Origin: DATAAP01 sp041690495
Lineage (GTDB): Bacteria > Pseudomonadota > Alphaproteobacteria > CACIAM-22H2
DNA: 64,000 nt
Assembly: GCA_041690495.1 (NCBI GenBank)
Contig: JAWLHE010000004.1
Location: forward strand, 248,001-312,000
Reading direction: 5' to 3'
Shown: positions 14,313 through 22,668 of the stretch, one piece after another
How positions within the stretch are numbered: position 1 is the stretch's first letter
Layout of the letters: each line of letters opens with the position of its first letter
Notes under the pieces: generated by a model
Told to the model about the DNA's origin: nothing
Databases searched by the model: none
Seen by the model: only the letters and a program-made list of their open reading frames with translations
Program-made: the position numbers and the translations under genes

Positions 14313-15083
14313 TCAGACATGCGTACCGCCGTCGACCATGAGGACCGAGGCGGTCATGAACGAGGCCTCGTCGCTCGCCAGCCACAGCAGCGGGTACGCG
14401 ATCTCGCGCGGGTCGGCCCAGCGCCGCTGGATGTTGTGATCGGTCTTCTCGGTCCGCAGGTCCTGCTCGGTGCGGCCGGACGCTTCGGCGCGTCGGACAT
14501 GGAACGGGGTGAGCGTCAGCCCCGGGCACACCGCATTGACCCGGACATTGTGCGACACCTCCTCGAACGCCAGGGTCTTCGTGAGCGATATGATGCCGGC
14601 CTTCGCCACGTCGTACTGCCCCATGCCGGCGCGCGGATTGAAGGCATGCGTGGAGGAGACGTTGACGATGCTGCCCCTGCCGGACCTGCGCAGCGCCGGC
14701 AGCGCCTCGCGGGCAAGGAACGCATAGCTGAGAAGGTTGGTCGAGAGGACCTTCTGCCAGGTCTCCGCCCTGGCCTCGGCGAGCGGCTCGTAGGCGCGGA
14801 TGCCGGCATTGTTGACCAGGACGTCGAGCGCGCCGAACGCCTCGAGCGTCGATGCGACGATCCGGGCCGCGGCGCTCTCCGCGCTGACGTCGGCCGGCAC
14901 TTCGAGGATCTCCGCGTGCGGAAGGCGTTCGCGAATGCGCCCGGCCACCGCCGCGAGCATGTCGCGGTCGATGTCGACGAGCGCCACGCGGCAGCCCTCC
15001 TCGCAGAACAGCGCCGCCGCAGCCGCGCCGATGCCGCCGGCGCCGCCGGTGACGATCGCGACCTTCCCCTCGAGACGTCCCAT
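14313..15083 (-). CDS. SDR family NAD(P)-dependent oxidoreductase
   Basis: A 256-residue classical short-chain dehydrogenase. The cofactor motif is TGGAGGIG at residues 12-19, an Asp after the second strand (VDID, about 37) suggests NAD preference, NNAG is at 91-94, the catalytic serine is in NVSSTHA, and Y157-x-x-x-K161 is in YDVAK. PGLTLTPF and the C-terminal VDGGTHV are standard. It is probably co-transcribed with the enoyl-CoA hydratase downstream, hinting at a hydroxyacyl-CoA or alcohol substrate; this is inference. Confidence 0.9.
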   Translation of the reverse strand: MGRLEGKVAIVTGGAGGIGAAAAALFCEEGCRVALVDIDRDMLAAVAGRIRERLPHAEILEVPADVSAESAAARIVASTLEAFGALDVLVNNAGIRAYEPLAEARAETWQKVLSTNLLSYAFLAREALPALRRSGRGSIVNVSSTHAFNPRAGMGQYDVAKAGIISLTKTLAFEEVSHNVRVNAVCPGLTLTPFHVRRAEASGRTEQDLRTEKTDHNIQRRWADPREIAYPLLWLASDEASFMTASVLMVDGGTHV

Positions 15084-15158
15084 GCCGCGCCCTCCCCTGT
15101 CCGGGTTTACCTCACCATGGTCCTTTCGCGCGCGGCGCCCGGCCGGCGCGCCGCCGTT

Positions 15159-15683
15159 TCACCGCGCGCGCCGCGTGCGGTTCCACTCGAGCTCTTCGGG
15201 CGTGAGCTGGAAACCGACGACGATCTGGTACGACACGCCGTGGGCGCGGTCCTTGAGCGGAATGCGCGGCTCGATCTGCTCGATCGTTCCGACCCGGCCC
15301 TGGTTCTCGGCGAAGGCGATGCGCACGCGGAACACCTCCTTGGCGAGGATGTTGCGCTGCGCGTCGGCGATCGCGACGAAATATTCGAAATCGGCCATGC
15401 GCGCCCTGTCGGCGGGCCCGCGCGCCGCGGCGATGGCGATCTGCATTGCCACATCGACGCCGCTCCGGTCGTAGTCGCATTCGACGGCGGCGTCGACGAT
15501 CTCGGCCTGCGCCACGACGTCGGTGAGGTCGCGCCCGCCGCCATCGCGGAACTTGGTGACGCTGGCGCCGTCGTCGAGGATGATCGCACGCGGACAGGCC
15601 GGCGGCGTCCGGTTGCAGGCGGACAGGAACGCCGCCGCGGCCATGGCCGCAAGCAGCGGAGCGGAGAATCGGGCAAGTCGCAT
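15159..15683 (-). CDS. Lipoprotein of unknown function
   Basis: A 174-residue protein with signal peptide MRLARFSAPLLAAMAAAAFL and lipobox L-S-A-C at about residues 20-23. The mature part starts NRTPPACPRAIILDDGASVTKF, then GRDLTDVVAQAEIVDAAVECDYD, MQIAIAAARGPADRARMADF EYFVAIAD and a C-terminal ISYQIVVGFQLTPEEL-like strand (here VSYQIVVGFQLTPEELEWN). I recognise it as a conserved alphaproteobacterial lipoprotein type but not its function. The paired cysteines C-x(n)-C in the mature region may form a disulfide. It lies just downstream of the CDGSH-like remnant. Confidence 0.75.
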   Translation of the reverse strand: MRLARFSAPLLAAMAAAAFLSACNRTPPACPRAIILDDGASVTKFRDGGGRDLTDVVAQAEIVDAAVECDYDRSGVDVAMQIAIAAARGPADRARMADFEYFVAIADAQRNILAKEVFRVRIAFAENQGRVGTIEQIEPRIPLKDRAHGVSYQIVVGFQLTPEELEWNRTRRAR

Positions 15684-15719
15684 CGGTTGGTCTTCGCGTC
15701 CTGGGGCGGTTGGCGGCGG

Positions 15720-15830
15720 TCAGGCCGGCGCGTCGCGACCGCTGCGGCCACGGACGTGCCGGAAATAGGCCTTGCCCGGCGCGATGTTGATGCCGTAGGG
15801 AGCCTTCTGCGCCGGGATCGGATCAGTCAT
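15720..15830 (-). pseudogene. Degenerate CDGSH-type iron-sulfur protein remnant
   Basis: A 36-codon ORF, MTDPIPAQKAPYGINIAPGK followed by AYFRHVRGRSGRDAPA. The first 22 residues match the start of small CDGSH proteins (P-x-x-AQK-xPY-x-V-x-x-GK-x-Y). These continue WCxCGRSxxQPFCDGSH. Here W-C-x-C is replaced by R-H-V-R, GRS is kept, and the frame stops where PFCDGSH should be. All three cysteine ligands are missing, so no 2Fe-2S centre can form. A recently dead or repurposed copy is the simplest reading. Confidence 0.6.
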
Positions 15831-15976
15831 TACTCTTGTCCGGGTCGGCCTGACGGGGTGAATCGGGCAGCTTCCGTCCCCGTTGCGGGCGCGGTAAGGT
15901 GCCGCCAAATTGTTGTCACGCTTGGACTTTAAAGAAGCTCCCATGAATCCTCAAGCGCCGATCAGAGGCCTTGGCG

Positions 15977-16936
15977 ATGGCTGATGCCTCCGGCACCAGG
16001 CCTGGCCTGACCGTGGTACTGGCCGCCCCGCGCGGCTTCTGCGCCGGAGTCGACCGCGCCATCCTGATCGTCGAGAAGGCGCTCGAGCGCTTCGGTGCGC
16101 CGGTCTATGTGCGCCACGAGATCGTCCACAACCGCTACGTCGTCGAGAGCCTGGAGGCGAAAGGGGCCGTGTTCGTCAACGAGCTTGGCGAGGTGCCGGA
16201 GGACGTGCCGGTCGTGTTCTCCGCCCACGGCGTACCCAAGTCCGTACCCGCCGAGGCGCAGCGGCGCAAGATGCTCTATGTCGATGCGACCTGTCCGCTG
16301 GTCAGCAAGGTCCATCGCGAGGCCGAACATCATTTCGAAGCGGGGCGGCACATCATCCTGATCGGCCATGAGGGCCATCCCGAGGTGGTCGGCACGATGG
16401 GCCAGCTTCCCGGCGGCGCCGTCAGCCTGGTCGAGGACGTCGCGCAGGCCGAGCGCGTCGCGGTGCCCGACCCCGACAATCTCGCCTTCATCACCCAGAC
16501 GACGCTGTCGGTCGACGACACCGCGGCGATCGTCGATGTACTGCAGCGGCGCTTTCCCGGGATGACCGGTCCGCGCCGCGAGGACATCTGCTACGCCACC
16601 ACCAACCGCCAGGCCGCCGTCAAGGCGCTCGCGGCCCAAGCCGACGCCGTTCTGGTCGTGGGCGCGCCGAATTCGTCGAACTCGATGCGGCTGGTCGAGG
16701 TGGCGAAGGTCGCCGGCTGCGCCAGGGCGCTGCTGGTGCAGCGCGCCGCCGACATCGACTGGCGCTGGCTGGCAGGCGTGCGCCGGCTCGGCATCACCGC
16801 CGGCGCCTCCGCACCCGAGGTGCTGGTGCAGGAGGTGATCGACGCCTGCCGCCGGCATTTCGACGTGACGGTCGAGGAGCTGCGCGTCACCGACGAGGCG
16901 GTGCGCTTCAAGCTGCCGCGCGTGCTGGCGGGTTGA
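15977..16936 (+). CDS. ispH: 4-Hydroxy-3-methylbut-2-enyl diphosphate reductase
   Basis: A 319-residue 4Fe-4S enzyme, the last step of the MEP isoprenoid pathway, making IPP and DMAPP. Its three cluster cysteines are C22 in PRGFCAGVDRAI, the cysteine of VDATCPLVSKVH near 105 and that of EDICYATTNRQAAV near 203. HGVP, GHEGHPEVVGTMGQ and the ThTh-type TQTTLS segment are all present. ATG at 15977 has AGAGG 8 bases upstream; a TTG two codons earlier is too close to it. thrB and rnhA follow on the same strand, a common alphaproteobacterial order. Confidence 0.97.
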   Translation: MADASGTRPGLTVVLAAPRGFCAGVDRAILIVEKALERFGAPVYVRHEIVHNRYVVESLEAKGAVFVNELGEVPEDVPVVFSAHGVPKSVPAEAQRRKMLYVDATCPLVSKVHREAEHHFEAGRHIILIGHEGHPEVVGTMGQLPGGAVSLVEDVAQAERVAVPDPDNLAFITQTTLSVDDTAAIVDVLQRRFPGMTGPRREDICYATTNRQAAVKALAAQADAVLVVGAPNSSNSMRLVEVAKVAGCARALLVQRAADIDWRWLAGVRRLGITAGASAPEVLVQEVIDACRRHFDVTVEELRVTDEAVRFKLPRVLAG

Positions 16937-16952
16937 CGATGGAGAGGTTGAA

Positions 16953-17192
16953 GTGGTGAGCGATTTCTGGCCGATTGCGCTGGCGATCCTTCTTGTCGTC
17001 AACGGAATCGTCTGTGTCGCCTTCACGTCAAAGGCTCTGGAATGGGCGGGATCAGCGGCCTATTGGGGCATGCCGACCGCCTCTGAAACTCTTCGTAGAA
17101 AAATCTTGCAGTCGCGAATCCGGTTGGCCGGCTTCTGCTCATTCGTCGTCGCTGCAGGTCTCGTCTTCATCTGGTTCGCCCGATCAGCCTGA
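16953..17192 (+). CDS. Small two-helix membrane protein
   Basis: A 79-residue ORF starting at GTG (GTG GTG AGC) behind GGAGAGG. It has hydrophobic helix WPIALAILLVVNGIVCVAF, a loop containing YWGMPTASETLRRKIL, and a second helix FCSFVVAAGLVFIWFA. It is 16 bases downstream of ispH and likely translated from the same message. I do not recognise the family. Codon use is slightly less GC-biased than ispH. Confidence 0.6.
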   Translation: MVSDFWPIALAILLVVNGIVCVAFTSKALEWAGSAAYWGMPTASETLRRKILQSRIRLAGFCSFVVAAGLVFIWFARSA

Positions 17193-17224
17193 CACCTTCG
17201 AATCGTCGCATCGGAATCCCTGAA

Positions 17225-17428
17225 ATGACCCTCTACACCGACTTCGACGACGACGCGCTCGAAGCAGTGGTGCGGTCGAGAGCTCCCGCCGTTCCATGCT
17301 TCACGTCTCCCCCTTCCTTCATTGTCATCGCCGGACTTGATCCGGCGATCCAGTCGGCAGGTGCCGCACGCGCGGCCTTCTGGATGCCCGGGTCAAGCCC
17401 GGGCATGACAGTGAAAGTGAAGCAGTAG
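17225..17428 (+). pseudogene. Duplicated 5' end of thrB broken by an interspersed repeat
   Basis: The ORF opens MTLYTDFDDDALEAVV, nearly identical to the ThrB start MAVYTEVDDDALEAFA 213 bases downstream; the DNA tctacaccga and tcgacgacgacgcgctcga are shared. After about 15 codons homology stops and the frame runs through repeat 17321-17411, yielding the repeat-derived peptide IAGLDPAIQ and MPGSSPGMT. It is not a functional kinase. It looks like a partial tandem duplication later interrupted, or a duplicated thrB start left by repeat insertion. Confidence 0.65.
17321..17411. repeat. Interspersed alphaproteobacterial repeat, copy 3
   Basis: Two inverted stems: cgccgga-cttga-tccggcg (17329-17347) and atgcccggg-tcaag-cccgggcat (17384-17406), separated by a variable spacer. 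It ends about 26 bases before the thrB start, so thrB's leader is formed by it. A near-identical shorter copy lies at 49001-49069. Confidence 0.85.
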
Positions 17429-17437
17429 GCGGTAACG

Positions 17438-18397
17438 ATGGCCGTCTACACCGAAGTCGACGACGACGCGCTCGAGGCCTTCGCGGCGCAGTACGATATC
17501 GGCGCGGTCGTGGCGTGCAAGGGCATCGCCGAGGGCGTCGAGAACTCCAACTACCTGCTGCAGACCGAGCGCGGTACGTACATCCTGACGCTCTACGAGA
17601 AGCGCGTCGCCAAGGCCGACCTGCCCTTCTTCCTCGGCCTGATGGAGCACCTCTCGCAGAACGGCATCGCCTGCCCGACGCCGATCCACGGGCGCGACGG
17701 CAAGGTGATCCGCGAGCTGGCGAGACGCCCCGCCGCGATCATCAGCTTCCTCAAGGGCATGTGGCCGCGGCGCATCCATCCCGACCATTGCGGGCCGGTG
17801 GGCGACGTGCTGGCGCGCATGCATCTTGCCGGCTCGTCGTTCGGGAAGAAGCGCGCCAATGCGCTGTCGCTCGGGGGCTGGAAGCACCTGTACGAGTCGT
17901 GCGACGGCCGCGCCGACACGGTCAGGAAAGGGCTGGCCGACGACATCGTGCGCGAGCTCGACCACCTCGCGATGAACTGGCCGCGCGACCTGCCGTCCGG
18001 CGTGATCCATGCCGACCTGTTCCCCGACAACGTGTTCTTCCTCGGCGACCGGCTCTCCGGAATCATCGACTTCTATTTCGCGTGCAACGATTTCTTCGCC
18101 TACGACCTGGCGATCTGCCTGAACGCGTGGTGCTTCGAGCCCGATCTCAGCTTCAACGCGACCAAGGCCCGCCGCATGGTCGCGGCCTACAACAAGGTGC
18201 GCCCGCTCGAGCCGGCCGAGATCGCGGCGCTGCCGCTGCTCGCGCGCGGCAGCGCGCTGCGCTTCCTGCTGACGCGGCTCTACGACTGGCTCAACCAGCC
18301 GAAGGGCGCCCTGGTCAAGCCCAAGGACCCGATCGAATACTGGAAGAAGCTGCGCTTCCACCGCTCGGTGAAGAGCGCCGCAGCCTACGGATTGTGA
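17438..18397 (+). CDS. thrB: Homoserine kinase (APH-fold, alphaproteobacterial type)
   Basis: A 319-residue ThrB of the aminoglycoside phosphotransferase fold, distinct from GHMP-type E. coli ThrB. It phosphorylates homoserine for threonine synthesis, supplying ThrC (encoded at 27.8-29.2 kb here). Motifs are GIAEGVENSNYLL near residue 30, the ATP-binding YILTLYEKR, catalytic loop VIHADLFPDNVFF near 190, and metal-binding IIDFYFACNDFFAYDLA. C-terminal EYWKKLRFHRSV is typical. The start is set by homology; a weak site precedes it because the repeat ends here. SIMPL and rnhA follow with 7- and 1-base gaps. Confidence 0.95.
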   Translation: MAVYTEVDDDALEAFAAQYDIGAVVACKGIAEGVENSNYLLQTERGTYILTLYEKRVAKADLPFFLGLMEHLSQNGIACPTPIHGRDGKVIRELARRPAAIISFLKGMWPRRIHPDHCGPVGDVLARMHLAGSSFGKKRANALSLGGWKHLYESCDGRADTVRKGLADDIVRELDHLAMNWPRDLPSGVIHADLFPDNVFFLGDRLSGIIDFYFACNDFFAYDLAICLNAWCFEPDLSFNATKARRMVAAYNKVRPLEPAEIAALPLLARGSALRFLLTRLYDWLNQPKGALVKPKDPIEYWKKLRFHRSVKSAAAYGL

Positions 18398-18404
18398 GGT
18401 TTCG

Positions 18405-19112
18405 ATGATGCGCCATGCCCTGATCCTTGCCGCCGCCCTCCTTCTCGCGGCCCCCGCGGCCGCGCAGATGCATCCGCATCACCACGCGGATCCGTCGCAG
18501 ACCACGCTGCGCCTGACCGAAACCGCGCAGCGCATGGTCAGGCAGGACCGCCTGCGCGCGACGCTCCGCGCCGAGGTGTCGGCGCCGGACGCGCGGCGGG
18601 TGCAGGCCGAGATCAACCGGCGCATGACCGCAGCGCTCGACCAGGCGAAACCGGTGGCGTCGGTCCGCGCCGAGACCGGCAGCTACACGCTCTACGAGGA
18701 GCGTCACAACAACGCGAGCCCCATCTGGCGCGGCCAGCAGTCGATCTCGCTGATCGGCACGGCCTTCGAGGACGTGCTGCAGCTCGCCGGCGCGCTGCAG
18801 CAGGCGGGCCTCGTCTTCTCCGGCATGAATTTCGAGCTGCGGCCCGAAACGGCGCGCAGCCACGAGGACGCGCTCACCGCCGAGGCGATCGCCCGGCTGA
18901 AGGAGCGCGCCGAGCGCGTGGCCGAGACGATGGGTCTGAAGGTCGAGCGCTTCCGCGAGGTCAGCGTCGGCAACGTTCTCGGCGACCAGCCGCCGCGCCC
19001 GGTGATGCGCATGGAGATGTCGGCGGCGAAGGCCGCACCGCCCGTGGCCGAGGCCGGCGAGCAGGTCGTCCAGGTTTCCGTCCAGGCCGAAATCGTCCTC
19101 GGTCCGCGCTGA
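18405..19112 (+). CDS. SIMPL (DUF541) domain periplasmic protein
   Basis: A 235-residue exported protein with signal peptide MMRHALILAAALLLAAPAAA, then MHPHHHADPSQTTLRLTETA. The SIMPL domain has its strands in order: QRMVRQDRLRATLRAEV, SYTLYEERHNNASPIWRGQQ, the LAGALQQAGLVFSGMNFEL stretch, and the late RVAETMGLKVERFREVSVGN. Family members (BP26, YggE) form periplasmic ring assemblies; their exact role is unclear. A His cluster near the N-terminus is unusual. It lies between thrB and rnhA and is probably carried in the same message. Confidence 0.88.
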   Translation: MMRHALILAAALLLAAPAAAQMHPHHHADPSQTTLRLTETAQRMVRQDRLRATLRAEVSAPDARRVQAEINRRMTAALDQAKPVASVRAETGSYTLYEERHNNASPIWRGQQSISLIGTAFEDVLQLAGALQQAGLVFSGMNFELRPETARSHEDALTAEAIARLKERAERVAETMGLKVERFREVSVGNVLGDQPPRPVMRMEMSAAKAAPPVAEAGEQVVQVSVQAEIVLGPR

Positions 19113-19113
19113 C

Positions 19114-19575
19114 GTGAGCGACGACAGCGATATCGTCGACCTGTTCACCGACGGCGCGTGCAGCGGCAACCCCGGCCCCGGCGGCTGGGGCGCCATCCTG
19201 CGCTGGCGCGGCCAGGAGCGCGAGCTGAGCGGCGCCGAGTCCGCGACGACCAACAACCGCATGGAGCTGTTCGCCGCGATCGCCGGGCTCGAAGCCCTGA
19301 AGCGGCCGGCGCGGGTCCGCATCCACACCGATTCGAACTATCTCAAGGACGGCATCACGAAGTGGATCCATGCCTGGAAGGCCAAGGGCTGGAAGACCGC
19401 GGACCGGAAGCCGGTCAAGAACGTCGAGCTGTGGCAGCGGCTCGAGGCGGCGGCGAAGCGCCATGACGTGAGCTGGCACTGGGTGCGCGGCCACGCCGGC
19501 CATCCGGAGAACGAGCGCGCCGACGCGCTGGCGCGCGAGGCGATCCGGGAGCTGCGCAACCTGGCAAGACTTTGA
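19114..19575 (+). CDS. rnhA: Ribonuclease HI
   Basis: A 153-residue RNase H, cutting RNA in RNA-DNA hybrids. The DEDD residues are visible: D13 in DLFTDGACSGNPGPGGWGA, the Glu of TTNNRMELFAAIAGLEAL near 50, the Asp of VRIHTDSNYLKDGI near 72, and the Asp of ENERADALAREA near 137. The basic handle segment WKAKGWKTADRKPVKNVELW is intact. The start is GTG at 19114, one base after the SIMPL stop. The final helix LRNLARL is short but normal. Confidence 0.95.
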   Translation: MSDDSDIVDLFTDGACSGNPGPGGWGAILRWRGQERELSGAESATTNNRMELFAAIAGLEALKRPARVRIHTDSNYLKDGITKWIHAWKAKGWKTADRKPVKNVELWQRLEAAAKRHDVSWHWVRGHAGHPENERADALAREAIRELRNLARL

Positions 19576-19622
19576 ACATCTGCCCGCGCTGGGGCGGGCG
19601 CCACCTGGGGGGAAACACCGGC

Positions 19623-21008
19623 ATGAGGAAGAAACCGAACCTGATCGTCATCCTGGTCGACGACCTCCGTTTCGACGAGTTCGGCGCCGGCGGCCACCCT
19701 TACATGAAGACGCCGCATATCGACCGCATCGCGCATGAGGGCGCGATCTGCCTCAACGCCTTCCACACCACGCCGCTGTGCTCGCCCAACCGCGCCTCGA
19801 TCCTGACCGGCCAGTACGCGAGCCGCCACGGCATCATCGACAACGTCGCGCGCGACGCGGCGAGCCACCGCCTGCCGAACTACCACAGGCAGCTCCAGGC
19901 GCTCGGCTACGAGACCGCGCATATCGGCAAGTGGCACATGGGCAACGACGCGGCACCGCGGCCCGGCTACGACACCTGGATCAGCTTCAAGGGCCAGGGC
20001 CAGCTCTACGACCCCGCGTTCAACGAGAACGGCACGTATGTCCAGCACAAGGGCTACGTCACCGACCTGCTGAACGCACGCGCCGTCGAGTTCCTCGAGA
20101 GGAAGCACAGCAGGCCGTTTGCGCTCTTTCTCGCGCACAAGGCGGTGCATCCCGACGCCGTCCAGGCCGCCGACGGCACGCTCGACATGTCGCATGGCGG
20201 CTACAAGCCGGCCGAGCGCCACCAGCACCTCTATGCGGGCGAGATCTTTCCGCCGCGGCCGAACGTGCTGCCCTGCGAGACGGTCGTGAAGCAGAAGCCG
20301 GCCTGGGCGGAGGCGTTCGAGCTGAGGAAGACGCCGCGCGCCCGCGAGGCCCTCAAGGCGATCCATTCCGGCGAGCAGGAGGAGATCCGGCTGCGCGCGG
20401 CGATGATGGCCTCGGTCGACGAGGGCGTGGGCATGATCCTCGATTCGCTCGAACGCAGCGGCCGGCTCGACGACACGTTCATCCTGTTTCTCGGCGACAA
20501 CGGCTATTTCTTCGGCGAGCACGGGCTCGGGCCGGAGCGCCGCTTCGCCTACGAGGAGGGCATCCGCGCACCCTTCGTCATGCGCTATCCGCGCCGGATC
20601 AAGGCGGGCACGACGATCAGGAACCTGGTGCTGGCGCTCGACATCGCGCCGACGATGGTGGCGCTGGCGGGCGGCAGGCCGACGCCGGCCATGCAGGGCC
20701 GCTCGCTCCTGCCGCTGCTGGCGGGCAAGCGCGCGGGCTGGCGCAAATCCTTCATGGCGGAATATTTCAGCGAGAACGCGATGTCGTGGCTGGTCGGCAT
20801 GACCTACAAGGCCGTGCGGACGGACCGCTACAAATACATCCACTGGGTCAACCGCGGCGGCATCGAGGGCATGATCGACGAGCTCTACGACCTCGAGAAG
20901 GACCCTTACGAGCTGAGGAACGTCATCAACAGCCGCGCCTATGCGGGCGTGCGCGCGAAGCTGCACAGGGAGCTGGCGAAGCTGGTGGCGGAGTCGATCG
21001 GATTGTGA
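19623..21008 (+). CDS. Sulfatase family protein
   Basis: A 461-residue type I sulfatase. The formylglycine signature is C53-S-P-N-R57 in PLCSPNRASILTGQY, with metal ligands in ILVDDLRFDEFG near the start, IGKWHMG, and FLGDNGYFFGEHGLGPE near residue 300. It belongs to the N-acetylglucosamine-6-sulfatase/choline-sulfatase-like group that ends ELYDLEKDPYELRNV. No signal peptide is seen, so it may act in the cytosol. Activation needs a formylglycine-generating enzyme, not found in this window. The ORF is open from 19572, but MRKKPNLIVILVDD at 19623 fits the family start and follows a G-rich ribosome site. Confidence 0.9.
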   Translation: MRKKPNLIVILVDDLRFDEFGAGGHPYMKTPHIDRIAHEGAICLNAFHTTPLCSPNRASILTGQYASRHGIIDNVARDAASHRLPNYHRQLQALGYETAHIGKWHMGNDAAPRPGYDTWISFKGQGQLYDPAFNENGTYVQHKGYVTDLLNARAVEFLERKHSRPFALFLAHKAVHPDAVQAADGTLDMSHGGYKPAERHQHLYAGEIFPPRPNVLPCETVVKQKPAWAEAFELRKTPRAREALKAIHSGEQEEIRLRAAMMASVDEGVGMILDSLERSGRLDDTFILFLGDNGYFFGEHGLGPERRFAYEEGIRAPFVMRYPRRIKAGTTIRNLVLALDIAPTMVALAGGRPTPAMQGRSLLPLLAGKRAGWRKSFMAEYFSENAMSWLVGMTYKAVRTDRYKYIHWVNRGGIEGMIDELYDLEKDPYELRNVINSRAYAGVRAKLHRELAKLVAESIGL

Positions 21009-21035
21009 GGCCGCTATCGCGTCGCACCCGGCCCC

Positions 21036-21671
21036 TCACCCCGCGAAACCCGGGAACAGCCCGCGCAGGCCGGCGGCGATGACCTCGACCGCGATGGCGG
21101 CGAGCAGCAGGCCGAAGATGCGGTTGAGAATATTGAGGCCGGTGCGGCCGAGCCGCTCGCCGATGAAGGTGGCCAGCGCAAGCGCGCCCCAGACCAGCGC
21201 GCAGACGAACAGGATGCAGGCGATGACCAGCGCCTGGTGACCGTAGTCGCTGCCGCGCTCCATCTGGATGATGACGGCGCTGATCGAGCCGGGGCCGGCC
21301 AGCAGCGGGATGCCGATCGGCACGACGCCGACCGCATCCTTGCTGATCGCCTCGCGGACCTCGTCGGGCGTCTGCTGCACCGAGCTGACCCGCGCGTTGA
21401 GCATCGACAGCGCCATCAGCAGCAGCACGAGGCCGCCGCCGACCCGGAACGAGGCGAGGCTGGTGCCGATCAGGCGGAGGATCGTATCGCCGAGCACGGC
21501 CGACGTGACGAGCAGGATGGCGATGGTCGCGATCGCGGTGCGCGCGGTGCGCGCCCGCTCCTTCCCGGTCTGGTCGGCGGTCAGGTTGAGGAACAGCGGG
21601 ATCGCAGCGAACGGCGTCAGGATCGCGAACAGCGCGACGACGAAGCGGGAATACTCGGTCCAGGATTGCAT
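21036..21671 (-). CDS. MarC family membrane protein
   Basis: A 211-residue integral membrane protein with six predicted helices. It starts MQSWTEYSRFVVALFAILTP FAAIP, then ARTAIATIAILLVTSAVLGD, FRVGGGLVLLLMAL, the signature VVPIGIPLLAGPGSISAVII, and a final helix pair LNILNRIFGLLLAAIAVEVI. MarC was once linked to drug resistance, but this was withdrawn; the transported substrate is unknown. ATG at 21671 has GGAGGGG at good spacing. It is convergent with the sulfatase gene and lies just downstream of the OmpA-like gene on its own strand. Confidence 0.88.
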   Translation of the reverse strand: MQSWTEYSRFVVALFAILTPFAAIPLFLNLTADQTGKERARTARTAIATIAILLVTSAVLGDTILRLIGTSLASFRVGGGLVLLLMALSMLNARVSSVQQTPDEVREAISKDAVGVVPIGIPLLAGPGSISAVIIQMERGSDYGHQALVIACILFVCALVWGALALATFIGERLGRTGLNILNRIFGLLLAAIAVEVIAAGLRGLFPGFAG

Positions 21672-21711
21672 CGTCGCCCCCTCCGCGCCCGCCGCTTCCA
21701 CCGGCGCGGCG

Positions 21712-22164
21712 TCAGTTCTCTGTCACGATGCGCACGGCGCGGCGGCGCTCGGTCGGACGCGCGGGGTCGAGCGATCTGTCGCGTCCGTGGCCCACGATCC
21801 TGAGCCGCCTTTCGTTCACGCCGCCCTTGACCAGCTCGTTCCTGACGCGCGTCGCGAGCTGCAGGCTCAACCCGCCCGCCGTCGCCTGCGTGCCGGAGTC
21901 GTCCCAGTATCCTTCGATCGTCACTTTCACCGCGGGACTCTCCGCGAGGCATTTCGCCTGGCGGCGGACCAGGGCGCGCGCCGCGGCATCGAGAGTCGTC
22001 CGGTGCGATTCGAACTCGACGATCCGCGCCAGCGTCGCGTCGCACGGTTCGGACTCCTGCGCCCGCGCGACCGGCGACACGAGCGCCGCCGCAGGCAAGA
22101 TCGCGACCGACACCGCAGACAGCAGAAAGGGCGGGAAGACCCGCCCTTTCCGGTCGCATCGCAT
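21712..22164 (-). CDS. OmpA/MotB C-terminal domain-like periplasmic protein
   Basis: A 150-residue exported protein. After a signal peptide (FPPFLLSAVSVAILPAAAL, cleavage near SPVARA) comes an OmpA-like domain of about 95 residues: IVEFESHRTTLDAAARALV, then VKVTIEGYWDDSGTQATAGG, LSLQLATRVRNELVKGGV and RLRIVGHGRDRSLDPARPTE RRRAVRIV. The GH-x(4)-P-x(4)-RRAVRI pattern is characteristic of peptidoglycan binding. Members bind diaminopimelate through Asp and Arg residues. Without a membrane anchor it may be periplasmic and soluble. It lies downstream of the peroxiredoxin gene. Confidence 0.8.
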   Translation of the reverse strand: MRCDRKGRVFPPFLLSAVSVAILPAAALVSPVARAQESEPCDATLARIVEFESHRTTLDAAARALVRRQAKCLAESPAVKVTIEGYWDDSGTQATAGGLSLQLATRVRNELVKGGVNERRLRIVGHGRDRSLDPARPTERRRAVRIVTEN

Positions 22165-22182
22165 GGACCGCGCGGCGCGCCC

Positions 22183-22668
22183 TTACGCGCCGATCTGCTT
22201 GAGCATGGTCTCGGCGTTCGAGACCTCGAACGCGCCCGGCTTCTCGATATTGAGCTGTTTGACGGTGCCGTCGTCGATCAGCATCGAGAAGCGGCGGATA
22301 CGCGTACCCATGCCGTAGCCGCTGCCGTCCATTTCGAGACCGACCGCCCGGGCGAAATCGGCGTTGCCGTCGGCGACCATCAGAACCTTCTCGCCGACGT
22401 TCTGGTTCTTGCCCCACGCGTCCATGACGAACGCATCGTTGACCGAGAGGCAGACGATCTGGTCAACGCCCTTGCCGCGGAGCTGTTCGGCGTTCTGCAC
22501 GAATCCCGGCAGATGCTTGGCCGAGCAGGTCGGCGTGAACGCGCCGGGCAGACCGAACAGCACCACCTTCTTGCCCTTGAGCATCTCGTCGGTCGTGATG
22601 TCCTTAATCCCTTCCTTGGTCATGTGCTTGAGTTTGACCGACGGAATCTTGTCTCCGACCTTGATCAT
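22183..22668 (-). CDS. Peroxiredoxin, Prx5/hybrid-type
   Basis: A 161-residue thiol peroxidase reducing H2O2 and organic peroxides. It begins MIKVGDKIPSVKLKHMTKEG; the peroxidatic cysteine is C48 in PGAFTPTCSAKHLPGF. The conserved Arg is in GTRIRRFSML, and the DAFVMDAWGKNQN segment is typical of the Prx5 group. Only one cysteine is obvious, so it probably depends on an external thiol such as glutathione, for which gshA occurs at 46.8 kb. ATG at 22668 follows AAAGAAAGGGCG. Confidence 0.93.
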   Translation of the reverse strand: MIKVGDKIPSVKLKHMTKEGIKDITTDEMLKGKKVVLFGLPGAFTPTCSAKHLPGFVQNAEQLRGKGVDQIVCLSVNDAFVMDAWGKNQNVGEKVLMVADGNADFARAVGLEMDGSGYGMGTRIRRFSMLIDDGTVKQLNIEKPGAFEVSNAETMLKQIGA

